Part shown: positions 55,668 through 64,000 of the stretch, in pieces | Position numbering within the stretch: the stretch's first letter is position 1 | How the letters are laid out: the number at the start of each line of letters is the position of its first letter | Source: Trichloromonas sp034006665 | GTDB taxonomy: Bacteria; Desulfobacterota; Desulfuromonadia; Desulfuromonadales; Trichloromonadaceae | Direction of reading: 5' to 3' | DNA: 64,000 nt | Assembly: GCF_034006665.1 (NCBI RefSeq) | Contig: NZ_JAVESI010000014.1 | Location: forward strand, 11,783-75,782 | Translations under genes and position numbers: made by a program | The notes under the pieces: generated by a model | Told to the model about the DNA's origin: nothing | Seen by the model: the letters and a program-made list of their open reading frames with translations, nothing else | Databases searched by the model: none

Positions 55668-58463
55668 CTACCCCCCCGAGACCAGAAACAACCCGGCGGG
55701 GAGGGATTCGCCGAATTGGGCGACGCGGTCGGCTTCTTCGATGGGGATGCAGTCGCGCACGACGCGCAGCTGTTCCGGACGGGCGCCGGAGTCCTTTAGT
55801 TTGCCGAGGAGGGTTTCGCACAGTTCGGGGGGAATATCCACGTCGCGCTGATCGGTGCGCCGCGCCGCCTGGACGAAGAGGGGGACGAGGGAGCTGTAGT
55901 CGCTCTGGTGCCAGTCGAGGGCGGCCAGTTCGCGGTAGGCCTTTTCCACCTCGCTTGGCGGCAGGATGCTGTCCGGTCCGGCGTAGAGGGGGACACGGGC
56001 GAGAAGCCGCCCCAGCGCCCAAGCGTAGGGTTCTCGGTGCTTGAAACGGGTGAAGCCGGCGAGCAGTTTCTTGACCAGCGACTGCTTTAACGCCAGGGGC
56101 AGGCGTTCGAGGGAGCCGAGCAGGCGTACCAGTTCCTGGGGCAGTTCCCGCCCCCCCTGCATCTGCCCCTGCAGCTTTTGGTAGATCTTTTCCTGGCGCT
56201 GGGCGTTGAGCCCCCCGGCGATGCGGCGCCAGAAGATGTGCCAATGGTCGAGGGCGGGTTTGTCGTCGGGGAAGGCCAGGCCGAGGCTGAAGAGCCGCCA
56301 GGCTTCTTCGATGCGGGTTTCGTCGAGGGCGACGCCGTAGCCGGGGCGCAGGGCGTAACCGGCGAGCTGGAGCCAGGCCAGTTCATGGGCGAGGCCGCGG
56401 TTGCGCCGGGTCATCCCCGCCGCCAGAGTCGGCCAGAGGCCGCGCAGGGTGAGGATGTCCCAGTTTTCGCGGGTACTGCCGAGGGTCTCTTCGAGACGGC
56501 GCAGAAGCTGGTTCGGCTTGAGTTCGGGGAAATCGGGATCGAGCTTCTTGCCGTACAAGGCCTGAATCAGCCGCTGGGCCTCGGTGGCCTGGCCTTCGGC
56601 GGCCAGGGGGGCGGCGGGGAGGGTGAGCGGGGCTTCTTCAAGCAGGCTCTTGCGCAGGTTGAAGTCGAGCCGCCAGCGGCCGGGGCCGCCTTCTTCCAGG
56701 CAATGAAGCTGCAACAGCCCGAGCTCGTTGAGAGTGCATTCGAGATTGACCCGCAGGCGGTTGTTGGCCGGTTTCGGGCGATCGAGAGGGAGGTGGATGG
56801 CGGTCTGCAAGGGGGGGAGGGGATGAAACTCCTCCTCGTTCCAGGCGACCACATCCCCGGGCCGGTCCCCCCGGCGGCGGGCCGAGTAGTAGCACTGGAA
56901 GCGCACCGGCTGGTTGACTAGCAGATCGAAGGCCTGCTCGGAAAGAACGATGGTTTCGTGCGCCTCCATCCCCCGGGGGAGGACACAGATCAGGCTGTGC
57001 CCCTTTTTCTTCTGTTTGACTTCCAGATAGAGGGCGTGAGCATGGCCGCCGGCGATGCGTTCACCGCCTTGGGGCTGACGCAGCAGATAGCCGTATTTGG
57101 CCGCGCCTTTCGCCACCGCCATGGCCAGGGAGTCGCTGGCGAGGACCGTCGGCCGCTCGCCCTGTTGCCAGGCGGCGAAAAGGTCGGTGAGGCGCGCGCG
57201 CAGGGCCTCGGGGGTGACGGAGCCACCGTTGTAGAGCACCGCGTCGATATGCTGGCCGTCGAGGAAGGCGGCGAGATGGTGGGTGACGGCGCTGTCGGCG
57301 GCGAAGGGCAGTCCCCATTCGCGCAGCCCGCCGCTGCTCTTGCGCGGGCGGTCGGAGGCCGCGCACAACGGGAAGAAGCCATCGACAATGCAGTCGCGCA
57401 CCTCGCGGGCGCTGATTTTTGCACTCAAGGTCGAGCCGAAGAGGCCGGAGCCGCTGCCGGCGACGGTGATGGGAAATTCGCGACCGTCTTCCGCCACCTC
57501 ATCCCCAAGCAGGCGTTCTTTGAGATCGCGGGCCTGGGCGAGGAGCTGGTTCCATTGCCGCCCCGAGAGCTTGCCCTGGCCGCGCAGCAGCTTCTGTTCG
57601 AGCAGGTGCGCCAGGGTCAGGTCGATATTGTCGCCGCCGAGGAGGATATGGTCGCTCACCGCCAGGCGGGTGAGGGCGAGGCCGATGGGGGAGTCGGCGG
57701 CCGCGCGTACCTCAAAGAGGCTGAGGTCGGTAGTGCCGCCGCCGATGTCGCAGACCAGCACCCGCGCCTGCTTTTCCGGCAGCCGGTCGAGGAGTTCCGC
57801 CAGTTGGGTGAGGTTGCGCCCCTCGTCGAGCCAGGCGTAAAAGGCCGCCTGCGGCTCCTCGATCAGGCGCAGGCTTTCGGGATAGCCGGCCAGTCGGGCC
57901 GCTTCGAGGGTCAGGCGCTGGGCGACCTCGTCGAAGGAGGCGGGGACGGTGATGACCACATCCTGATGCTCGAAGGCCGCCCGGGGATCGTCGGCGGCCA
58001 TCAGGCGGTTCCAGTTTTCCTTGAAACAGGCGAGATAGGCGCTGCTCACCTGGATTGGCGACAGGCGCTGCTCGGCCGGGATTTCCTCCGATTTCCAGGG
58101 GAGGATCGGGGCGTCGCGGTCGATATCGCCGTGGCAGAGCCAGGACTTGGCCGAACTGACCACCCGCCCCGGACGCAGGGCGGTCTGGGCGCGGGCGAAG
58201 AGGCCGGGAATCCAGCCGGGGAAGGGGCCGGGATGGGGACCGCTGGCGGGATCGAAGCCCGTTTCCCGCTCCGCCGCCGTCAGGGCACAGAGAAAGGAGG
58301 GGAGCAGCTCGAAACGTCCGTGGCTCTCCGCCGATTCCCATTGCGGTAGGGCAAAGACGCGGATGCCCCGGCGCGGTTCCTTTTGATCGAGGTAGGCGAG
58401 GACGCAGTTGGTGGTACCGAGGTCGATGCCGATGCTGTAGCGGGGGTTACTGGGCGCGGACAT
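55668..58463 (-). CDS. Hsp70-family ATPase with long C-terminal extension
   Basis: 931 residues, much longer than DnaK (about 640). The N-terminal ATPase is intact: phosphate 1 GIDLGTTNCVLAY, phosphate 2 VCDIGGGTTDLSLF and adenosine motif LYNGGSVTPEALRARL. A short beta substrate-like region follows. About 300 extra residues after position 600 are helical and match nothing I can name firmly (DUF3731-like). It overlaps the end of the second Hsp70 gene by 17 bases. The two ATPases and the DUF2760 gene form one leftward operon. Function unknown; a dedicated chaperone or assembly factor is inferred. Confidence 0.85.
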   Translation of the reverse strand: MSAPSNPRYSIGIDLGTTNCVLAYLDQKEPRRGIRVFALPQWESAESHGRFELLPSFLCALTAAERETGFDPASGPHPGPFPGWIPGLFARAQTALRPGRVVSSAKSWLCHGDIDRDAPILPWKSEEIPAEQRLSPIQVSSAYLACFKENWNRLMAADDPRAAFEHQDVVITVPASFDEVAQRLTLEAARLAGYPESLRLIEEPQAAFYAWLDEGRNLTQLAELLDRLPEKQARVLVCDIGGGTTDLSLFEVRAAADSPIGLALTRLAVSDHILLGGDNIDLTLAHLLEQKLLRGQGKLSGRQWNQLLAQARDLKERLLGDEVAEDGREFPITVAGSGSGLFGSTLSAKISAREVRDCIVDGFFPLCAASDRPRKSSGGLREWGLPFAADSAVTHHLAAFLDGQHIDAVLYNGGSVTPEALRARLTDLFAAWQQGERPTVLASDSLAMAVAKGAAKYGYLLRQPQGGERIAGGHAHALYLEVKQKKKGHSLICVLPRGMEAHETIVLSEQAFDLLVNQPVRFQCYYSARRRGDRPGDVVAWNEEEFHPLPPLQTAIHLPLDRPKPANNRLRVNLECTLNELGLLQLHCLEEGGPGRWRLDFNLRKSLLEEAPLTLPAAPLAAEGQATEAQRLIQALYGKKLDPDFPELKPNQLLRRLEETLGSTRENWDILTLRGLWPTLAAGMTRRNRGLAHELAWLQLAGYALRPGYGVALDETRIEEAWRLFSLGLAFPDDKPALDHWHIFWRRIAGGLNAQRQEKIYQKLQGQMQGGRELPQELVRLLGSLERLPLALKQSLVKKLLAGFTRFKHREPYAWALGRLLARVPLYAGPDSILPPSEVEKAYRELAALDWHQSDYSSLVPLFVQAARRTDQRDVDIPPELCETLLGKLKDSGARPEQLRVVRDCIPIEEADRVAQFGESLPAGLFLVSGG

Positions 58464-60294
58464 TGAACTCCACTTTCCATTCCTTGCCGCTGGCGGCGTG
58501 ACGCATCCAGAGTTCGAGGGTGCCCAGTTCGGTGACGACCGAATGCAGGGTTACGGGGAGAAATTCGCCGATCTGCCCCAAGGCCGGGGGAAGGGTGACC
58601 TCCAGCTGGGCGGTCTCCTCCAGTTCCTCCTCGCCCTCGACCACATCCCCTACCTGGTCGCCGGCGCGGATGCTCGATGAGAAGAAACGGAACTCCACCG
58701 GCTCGCCGGTGATCAGACCGAATTCCCGGTCGGGCAGGGGGATGTCGCTCCCTTCCTCCATCCCCTGGGGGACGACGCAGACTGCCTTGAGCGGCGGGGT
58801 GAAGCCGGGGACGGCGGGCATGGTTGATTCGAGGCCGATATAGTAGGAGCGGGCGGTGCCGGCCTTGATACGGATGCCCTGGCCGGTGGCGCGGATGCGA
58901 GCGAAGGCGGCGGCGCCCTTGGCCACCGCCAGATCGAAATGGGCGCCGGCGAGCTCCCTTACCTGAGCGCCGTCGCTCCAGGCGGCGAGGATGTCGAGCA
59001 GCCGTTGGCGCAGGGGGGCGGCCTTGAAGACCCCGCCGTTGAAGAGGACCGCATTGGGACGCAGAAAGCGCAATCCCTGGTGCTCGCCGTAACGCTCGCC
59101 GACGAGGGTGCGCAATTCATCCCGGGATTGGACATTCTGCCAGCCGCGGGCGAGGAATTCGGCCAGATGCTTGCTCAGGGCCGGTTCGGCGGCGTAGTCG
59201 AGGCCGAATTCGCGCAGGCCGAAGTGGCGGCGACGCTGGGGATGCTGATCGATGGCGACGGCAGGAAAGAAGCCGTCGAGGAGTACGCGAACGAGCAGCT
59301 CACGGTTCAGCTGGGTGGTCAGGGTGCGGGCGAAAAGGCTGGAACCGCGACTGGCGAGGCTGATGGGGTAATGGTCGAGAGCAGCGTCGGCAAAGAGTTT
59401 TTCCTTGCCGAGGCGACAGGCGTGGACCAGGGAGAGGAACTGCCAGTTGTCGATCTTCTGCCCTTGGCCTTCGAGTTCGGCCTTGAGATGGTGGGCCAGG
59501 GCCAGGTCCATGTTGTCGCCGCCGAGGAGCAGATGGTCGCCGACACTGATCCGCTCCAGGTGCAGCTCGCCCTCATGCTCGGCCACCGCCACCAGACTAA
59601 AATCGGCGGTGCCGCCGCCGACATCGCAGATCAGCACCAGGTCGCCGGGGCTTACCTGCTCGCGCCAGTTGTCGCCGTGGCTGTCGATCCAGTGATAAAA
59701 GGCAGCCTGCTGCTCTTCGAGCAGGGTCACTTCCCCCCAGCCGGCGGATTCGGCGGCCAGGTGGGTGTGCAGGCGCGCTACCTCGTCGAAGGAGGCGGGG
59801 ACGGTGAGGACGATTTCGCATGCGGCCAGATCGACGGCCTGCCCTGTCTCTCCCAGATGCCGGACAAAGGCCTGACGCAGATGCTCCAGATAACGGCGGG
59901 AAGCGGTCAGGGGGGAGATTTTCCGTTCCCCGAGATCGGACTGCCAGGGAAGCAGGGGCTGTTCCGGGTCGATATTGGGATTGCACAGCCAGGATTTGGC
60001 CGAGGTCACCAGCCGCTCGGGCGACAGGGCGCCGTGAGCGCGGGCAAATTCGCCAATCACGGTGGTCGGCGGCGCCCCTTCCTCCCAGGGGAGACGGGCG
60101 CTCGCGGAGGCCGCCTCCTGTTCCAGGGCCAGGTAGAGGGCCGAGGGCAGGGTCTCCCGCTCGCCGACGGACTGGAAAGAGAGAAGCTGGGGGACGGGTA
60201 GCACCTGCGGAGATTCGTCGCCATCGACGGCGCTGTAGGCCAGGGCCGAGTTGGAGGTGCCGAGGTCGATGCCCAGGGCAAAGCGTTTAGTCAT
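58447..60294 (-). CDS. Hsp70-family ATPase, DnaK-like
   Basis: 615 residues. Phosphate 1 GIDLGTSNSALAYS, phosphate 2 ICDVGGGTADFSL and adenosine motif LFNGGVFKAAPLRQRL show an intact ATPase. The substrate-binding beta region (TLPPALGQIGEFLPVTLHSV, and so on) is present, but the helical lid is missing or very short and there is no EEVD-like tail. The sequence is well away from DnaK, and no dnaJ or grpE lies nearby. It is downstream of the DUF2760 gene (18 bases) and upstream of the 931-residue Hsp70. Confidence 0.88.
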   Translation of the reverse strand: MTKRFALGIDLGTSNSALAYSAVDGDESPQVLPVPQLLSFQSVGERETLPSALYLALEQEAASASARLPWEEGAPPTTVIGEFARAHGALSPERLVTSAKSWLCNPNIDPEQPLLPWQSDLGERKISPLTASRRYLEHLRQAFVRHLGETGQAVDLAACEIVLTVPASFDEVARLHTHLAAESAGWGEVTLLEEQQAAFYHWIDSHGDNWREQVSPGDLVLICDVGGGTADFSLVAVAEHEGELHLERISVGDHLLLGGDNMDLALAHHLKAELEGQGQKIDNWQFLSLVHACRLGKEKLFADAALDHYPISLASRGSSLFARTLTTQLNRELLVRVLLDGFFPAVAIDQHPQRRRHFGLREFGLDYAAEPALSKHLAEFLARGWQNVQSRDELRTLVGERYGEHQGLRFLRPNAVLFNGGVFKAAPLRQRLLDILAAWSDGAQVRELAGAHFDLAVAKGAAAFARIRATGQGIRIKAGTARSYYIGLESTMPAVPGFTPPLKAVCVVPQGMEEGSDIPLPDREFGLITGEPVEFRFFSSSIRAGDQVGDVVEGEEELEETAQLEVTLPPALGQIGEFLPVTLHSVVTELGTLELWMRHAASGKEWKVEFNVRAQ

Positions 60295-60312
60295 GATTCC
60301 GGACTCCGATTT

Positions 60313-60936
60313 TTAGGCGATTTCCACTTCGGCCGGGGCGATCACTTCGCGGGCCTCGTCGGTGAGCTGGGGCAGGTTTACGCGGGCGGTTTTCCAACCA
60401 CGATGAAGCACCCGGCCGGTAAAGGGAGGATGCTCGGGAACCTTGCCCACCAGCCGGTAGGCGCGGGCATCGAAATCGGCGGCCAGGGTCAGGTCTTCCC
60501 CCTCGCTGCCGGGATGGAGGGCGCGGATGTCGAAGGTTTCGGCCAGCACTTCCTTGCAGCCCTGATGCACCACCCGGGCGGCGGCGCCGATTTCTTCGTT
60601 GGAATAGGGAGTGATATCGTCCATGGCGAAATCGACAAGACGGCCTTTTTCCTGCAACTGTCCAAGAAAACGCACCACTTGGGCTTGGGCGAGTTTTTCC
60701 GGAGCGGGACGGGGCGCGACCGGTTCCGGTGCCGGAGCCTTCACCGCCGGCGCCTCGACCGCCGCCGGTTTGCGCCGGAAGAGACCGACCAGTTGCAGCA
60801 GCGCAGCGATGCCGAGCAGCGCGACGGCGGCGATGTGCAGCTGGGAGAGGAGTTCAGGATGGGGGGGGAACTGTTCGGGAAAAAAGAAGAGGACGGCGAC
60901 CAGGGCCAGTCCGGTCAGGGTAAAGAGGATACTCAT
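60313..60936 (-). CDS. DUF2760 membrane protein
   Basis: 207 residues from the ATG at 60936 (GGAGAG upstream). Two N-terminal membrane helices (ILFTLTGLALVAVLFFF, IAAVALLGIAALLQLVGLF), a proline-rich linker (APAVKAPAPEPVAPRPAPE) and a C-terminal domain follow. The C-terminal domain (VVRFLGQLQEKGRLVDFAMDDI, PHPGSEGEDLTL-like) faces the cytoplasm and is the DUF2760 core. Its constant neighbours are the two Hsp70 genes, so it may anchor or feed them at the membrane. No biochemical role is known to me. Confidence 0.8.
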   Translation of the reverse strand: MSILFTLTGLALVAVLFFFPEQFPPHPELLSQLHIAAVALLGIAALLQLVGLFRRKPAAVEAPAVKAPAPEPVAPRPAPEKLAQAQVVRFLGQLQEKGRLVDFAMDDITPYSNEEIGAAARVVHQGCKEVLAETFDIRALHPGSEGEDLTLAADFDARAYRLVGKVPEHPPFTGRVLHRGWKTARVNLPQLTDEAREVIAPAEVEIA

Positions 60937-61051
60937 GGGTTCTCTCCGGAAAATGAAATGCAATGCGATAAAAAGCGGTTCAAGAGGATTTTATACAGGG
61001 ATGAAAGGGATAAGGCTTTTTGATTTATTCTTTCATCCTTGGGAAATTTAT

Positions 61052-61579
61052 TTATCGTCCCGCCGGGGAGTCGTTGGTCAGGGGGCGGGTGAAGGCTTTC
61101 ACGATGATCCAGCTGACCTCGCCGACGTCGTCGCCGTCGGTCACGGTGATGGCGAAGCGCCCGGTGGTCTGCGGCTTGACGAACATTCCCTCGGTAAAAT
61201 CCCGGCTCCAGCGCAGGCGACCGTCCGCTTCCCGAGCGTTGACCTTGAAGGTCACCCGGGTAATGGGTTGACCCGTGCCGTTGTAGAGCTTGCCGAAAAA
61301 GGTGCCCTTCCTGATGCGCCCTTCGACCTGAAGATTTTTCAGGTCTTCCGCCGCCATCTCGAATTCTTCCAGCTTTGGCCGGGGCTGGTCGGGAGCATCC
61401 AGAGGAGTCTTTTTATCCCCCTCGATCAGCCAGGTTTTGCCGCTGCGTTTGTCGATCTGATACGTCTTCCCGTCTTCGTTGATGACCAGGGCGAAGCGGT
61501 TATGGGCAGAGTGGATGAAAAAGACCAGGGCCATGCCGAAGACCATGATCGATACCGTAGCGATAATCGTTTTGCGCAT
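61052..61579 (-). CDS. Membrane-anchored protein with FxLYD-like beta domain
   Basis: 175 residues from MRKTIIATVS (61579), with AGGGAA upstream. One N-terminal helix (ATVSIMVFGMALVFFIH) is followed by a periplasmic part. It begins with a KTYQIDKRSGKTWLIEGD strand pair and continues with a beta sandwich FFGKLYNGTGQPITRVTF. That second block resembles FxLYD/DUF3426-type domains found in envelope proteins. No enzyme motif is visible. It is 115 bases upstream of the DUF2760 gene on the same strand and could belong to that operon. Confidence 0.65.
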   Translation of the reverse strand: MRKTIIATVSIMVFGMALVFFIHSAHNRFALVINEDGKTYQIDKRSGKTWLIEGDKKTPLDAPDQPRPKLEEFEMAAEDLKNLQVEGRIRKGTFFGKLYNGTGQPITRVTFKVNAREADGRLRWSRDFTEGMFVKPQTTGRFAITVTDGDDVGEVSWIIVKAFTRPLTNDSPAGR

Positions 61580-61688
61580 GAAGATTCCCTGTGGCGTAAG
61601 AGTCAAAGGGGGCGCGCCGAGGCGCACCGGAGAGTCCATTAAATTACCGCAACAAGCCGCGCAAGTCCAGAACCTTATAGGCCGTTCG

Positions 61689-61703
61689 CAAACGCTGCGT
61701 TTG
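61689..61703. promoter_or_regulatory. CAAACGC-T-GCGTTTG palindrome
   Basis: A 15-base perfect inverted repeat about 110 bases upstream of the 61579 start, in the gap between that gene and the MFS gene. Operator candidate only. Confidence 0.35.
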
Positions 61704-61818
61704 AGGTTTGAGGCCGAATCGACAAACTGCCCGGCCTTTTCGCCGCGATTCCCGGCGACGCCGACAGGGGAATTTTCATGTTTTGAAAAGATCCGCCGGG
61801 AAGATCGTGGGAGGAGGC

Positions 61819-63117
61819 TCAGGATTCCGCCCCTTGTCGGGCGATGGCTTTTCCGCGGCTCATGTCGACGCCGGCGAGGAGAATGATGCCGACGAGGAAG
61901 AAGGCGGCGAGGGCGAGGATGGCGTGGCGGGAGGAGCCGGTGAGGTCGGCGATGAGGGCGAAGAGGAGGGGACCAAAGATCGAGGCGAATTTACCGCTGA
62001 TGGCGTAAAAGGAGAAAAATTCAGCGGTTTTGGTGACGGGGACGAGGCCGGCGAAGAGCGAGCGGCTGATGGCCTGGCTGCCGCCGAGGATCAGGGCGAC
62101 GATCAGGCCGAGAATCCAGAACTCCCAGTCGTGGCGCATGGTGAAGGCGTAGCCGCTGACGGCGATGAAGAGGAAGAGGCTGAGCATGACCGCGCCCTTG
62201 GCCCCGCGCTTCTCCGCCAGGCGCCCAAAGAGCAGGGCGCCGGGCATGGCGATGAACTGGATCATGAGAAAGCAGCCGAGGATGCTGACTTGGGAGAGGC
62301 CCAGTTCCTCCCGGGCGAAGATGGCCGAGACGACGATGATGGTCTGGATGCCGTCGTTGTAGAAGAGATAGGCGACGAGAAAGCGCAGCAGGTCGGGGTA
62401 ACGGCGCAGTTCGCCGAAGGTGTGCAGATAGCCCCGAAAGCCGCTCGGCAGCGGGGCGGGAGGATGGAGAAAGGCGCTGTCCCGCACATGGCGGAAGGTG
62501 GGGATGGAAAAGGCTGCCCACCACAGGCCGGTGAGCAGAAACCCGGCGCGGGTCGCGGCACCGCGATCGGCGAAACCGAGAAACTCGTGGCCTTGGATCA
62601 TGGCGAAGGTGATGAGCAGCAGCAGGCCGCCGCCGATGTAGCCGAGGGCGAAGCCCCGGGCCGATAGCCGGTCGATTTCATGGCTTTCGGCCAAAGCCGG
62701 CAAAAAAGCGTTGTAGAAGATGTTGCCGGCGGCGAAGCCGACGTTGGCGACGACGAAGAGCGCCGCCGCCAGCAGGTAGCGGCCGGGTCCGGCCAGGGCC
62801 AGAAGGGCGGTGGCCGTTGCCCCGAGCAGGGCGAAGACGATCAGCAGTTGCCGCCGTCGCCCCTGGCGGTCGGCGAGGATGCCGAGCCAGGGAGCGGTGA
62901 CGGCGACCAGCACCATCGACAGGGAGACGGCGTAGCCCCACAGCGCCGAGGCCGGCATGGTTCGGCTCTGGCCGAAAAGGGAGAGAGGCGCTCCCCCTTC
63001 CGGCACCAGGGAAACGAAGTAGACGGGCAAGACCGCCGCCAGGATGACCGTGGCGAAGCCGGAGTTGGCCCAATCATACATGCACCAGCCGAACCAGGCC
63101 TGTTTCTTGGTGGTCAC
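61819..63117 (-). CDS. MFS transporter, UMF1/Atg22-like
   Basis: 432 residues with twelve membrane helices. The N-terminus AWFGWCMYDWANSGFATVIL is the family hallmark, and the loop WLGILADRQGRRRQLL is the MFS A-motif. The group is related to yeast vacuolar amino-acid exporters, but bacterial substrates are not established. Its start overlaps the stop of the DsbC-like gene by four bases, so the two are cotranslated, an unusual partnership. Confidence 0.88.
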   Translation of the reverse strand: MTTKKQAWFGWCMYDWANSGFATVILAAVLPVYFVSLVPEGGAPLSLFGQSRTMPASALWGYAVSLSMVLVAVTAPWLGILADRQGRRRQLLIVFALLGATATALLALAGPGRYLLAAALFVVANVGFAAGNIFYNAFLPALAESHEIDRLSARGFALGYIGGGLLLLITFAMIQGHEFLGFADRGAATRAGFLLTGLWWAAFSIPTFRHVRDSAFLHPPAPLPSGFRGYLHTFGELRRYPDLLRFLVAYLFYNDGIQTIIVVSAIFAREELGLSQVSILGCFLMIQFIAMPGALLFGRLAEKRGAKGAVMLSLFLFIAVSGYAFTMRHDWEFWILGLIVALILGGSQAISRSLFAGLVPVTKTAEFFSFYAISGKFASIFGPLLFALIADLTGSSRHAILALAAFFLVGIILLAGVDMSRGKAIARQGAES

Positions 63118-63839
63118 TTGAGCAACCGCTCGATGGCTTTGATGTTGGCCCCAGCGACGAAGGTGCCGTTGATCCAGTAATTGGGTGTACCGTTCAGGCC
63201 GAGTAGCGCGGTCGCTTCCTTGTGGCTCTCTATGACGCCGTTATCCTTGAAAAAGGGGATGGGACCTTCGTCGTAGCGGCCGGACATGACTTCTTCATAG
63301 GCGCTGGCCGGGTCGGCGGCGGAGAGAACGTAACGCGCCTTCTGCTCTGCTTGGGGATGCATCTTCAGCGGCAGGAAGAAGATGTAGCGGGTCACGTCCT
63401 TGCGCTGGGCAAAAAAGTCCGAGCCCTTGCGACAGAAGATGCAGTCCGGATCGGTGACCTCGATGACGGTGTTCTTGCCCGTGCCGATTTTGATCGCCTT
63501 ATTCAGGGGAAGGAGTTTGAGCTTTTCTCCCATGAGTTTGCCGAGACGCTCCTTGCTCAGGTTGACGCTGTCTTTGGTCCAGAGTTCCCCCGCGAGCATG
63601 TGCCCGGTTTTCGGGGCAAAGTAGAGGATCTTCCCGCCGGCGGCGACCTCGTAGAGTCCGGCGATGGGGCTGGTAAAAATCTTCTGGAATTCCAACTTGG
63701 GATAGGTCTTTTTCAGGGTTTCGGCAACCTGGGCCGGGGCTTCGTCGGAGGCGGCGGCGACCGCACTGACGATGCCGAGCACCAGCAGACAACCGCCGAG
63801 AAGGCAACGGACGATTTTACGGGTTTTGCTCATCTGCAT
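63114..63839 (-). CDS. DsbC-like periplasmic thiol-disulfide protein
   Basis: 241 residues. A signal peptide (CLLGGCLLVLGIVSAVAAA) is followed by a DsbC-type dimerisation region (YPKLEFQKIFTSPIAGLYEV). The thioredoxin domain has active site C133-I-F-C136 in VTDPDCIFCRKG and the cis-proline loop GTPNYWING. It probably corrects or forms disulfides in the periplasm, useful in a cell rich in multihaem cytochromes. It leads a two-gene operon with the MFS transporter. The start at 63839 or 63833 is equally possible. Confidence 0.9.
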   Translation of the reverse strand: MQMSKTRKIVRCLLGGCLLVLGIVSAVAAASDEAPAQVAETLKKTYPKLEFQKIFTSPIAGLYEVAAGGKILYFAPKTGHMLAGELWTKDSVNLSKERLGKLMGEKLKLLPLNKAIKIGTGKNTVIEVTDPDCIFCRKGSDFFAQRKDVTRYIFFLPLKMHPQAEQKARYVLSAADPASAYEEVMSGRYDEGPIPFFKDNGVIESHKEATALLGLNGTPNYWINGTFVAGANIKAIERLLK

Positions 63840-63883
63840 GATCCTTCCTCGATTCTGAATCCGGGAACAAAACGTGACATCCT

Positions 63884-63905
63884 CACGGTGTCAGATAGAC
63901 ACCGT
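63884..63905. other. Perfect hairpin near the window end
   Basis: CACGGTGTC-AGATA-GACACCGTG, nine pairs, upstream of the DsbC-like gene. There is no T tract on either side, so it is an operator or mRNA-leader structure, not a clear terminator. The remaining bases to 64000 show nothing else. Confidence 0.45.
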
Positions 63906-64000
63906 GCATCCCGTGTGTAAAACCAGGGGTTACAACGCAAGCGGCAACGGCGATGGCCGATGCCCGCTGGTATGGTCTTCCGTGGTAGGTTCCCCACCCA

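Noticed and set aside
56958..58349. 463-codon rightward frame opposite the long Hsp70 gene
   Set aside because: Antisense shadow; composition driven by codon bias, no motifs.

Overview
The window reads as chromosome of a Desulfuromonadales bacterium (the Geobacter/Desulfuromonas group, in the former Deltaproteobacteria). The evidence is a very short type IV pilin of the Geobacter kind with a second-domain (PilA-C type) partner gene, a sigma-54 style promoter in front of it, a multihaem NrfHA nitrite reductase, a haem-binding c-di-GMP phosphodiesterase, two sigma-54 activators, and a high-GC coding style with many GC-rich terminators. I cannot name a species.

Layout. 1-30 kb is mostly core. 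It opens with a truncated sigma-54 response regulator, followed by what looks like an independent small-RNA gene with its own sigma-54 promoter and terminator, then a Na/Pi cotransporter, a HAD phosphatase and an OmpA-like lipoprotein. Next come a vitamin/cofactor operon (nadC, birA, coaX), an EF-G paralogue, a SPOR protein, an unknown protein and a PAS sigma-54 activator. The nitrite-ammonification pair nrfHA follows with a haem/EAL protein, then an acyl-CoA synthetase and an M24 peptidase. A PqiABC (MCE) lipid-transport operon is read leftward from 26.5 to 21.7 kb, but a VapBC-type toxin-antitoxin pair and repeats split pqiA from pqiB. An IS200/IS605-type element (tnpA/tnpB) and a Fic protein with an unusual iterated operator follow.

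30-49.7 kb is a pilin and surface-polysaccharide region. It holds pilA-N and pilA-C, an ABC-2 transporter set, a polytopic GT-C-like protein and a UbiA-type phosphoribosyl transferase. An IS4-family element sits exactly between that stop codon and the next start codon. After it come Wzm/Wzt exporter genes, FkbM, several glycosyltransferases, WbsX, a KpsS-like protein, a fused CDP-ribitol synthase (cytidylyltransferase plus SDR) and a CDP-alcohol transferase. The arrangement resembles the pilA-xap region remembered from G. sulfurreducens. The gene content suggests pentofuranose or ribitol-phosphate chemistry at the cell surface.

49.7-55.6 kb is a toxin-antitoxin and repeat island. It carries an AbiEi-HTH antitoxin fusion between direct repeats, two dead copies of one vapC (one fused by deletion to a hicB tail), an HTH/zinc-finger gene behind a dense array of palindromes, a TacAT-type GNAT pair, an orphan Phd antitoxin and an intact HicAB. 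55.6-64 kb holds a leftward operon of two divergent Hsp70-family ATPases plus a DUF2760 membrane protein, whose function is unknown, then a small anchored protein, an MFS transporter of the UMF1 type and a DsbC-like protein.

Best candidates for something undescribed: the sigma-54-driven small RNA with an anti-Shine-Dalgarno loop (1298-1440); the paired Hsp70/DUF2760 operon; the pentofuranose/ribitol surface-glycan genes attached to the pilin; and the palindrome-rich control region with its HTH/zinc-finger gene (51.6-52.7 kb). All functions are read from sequence by eye; no database search was run.
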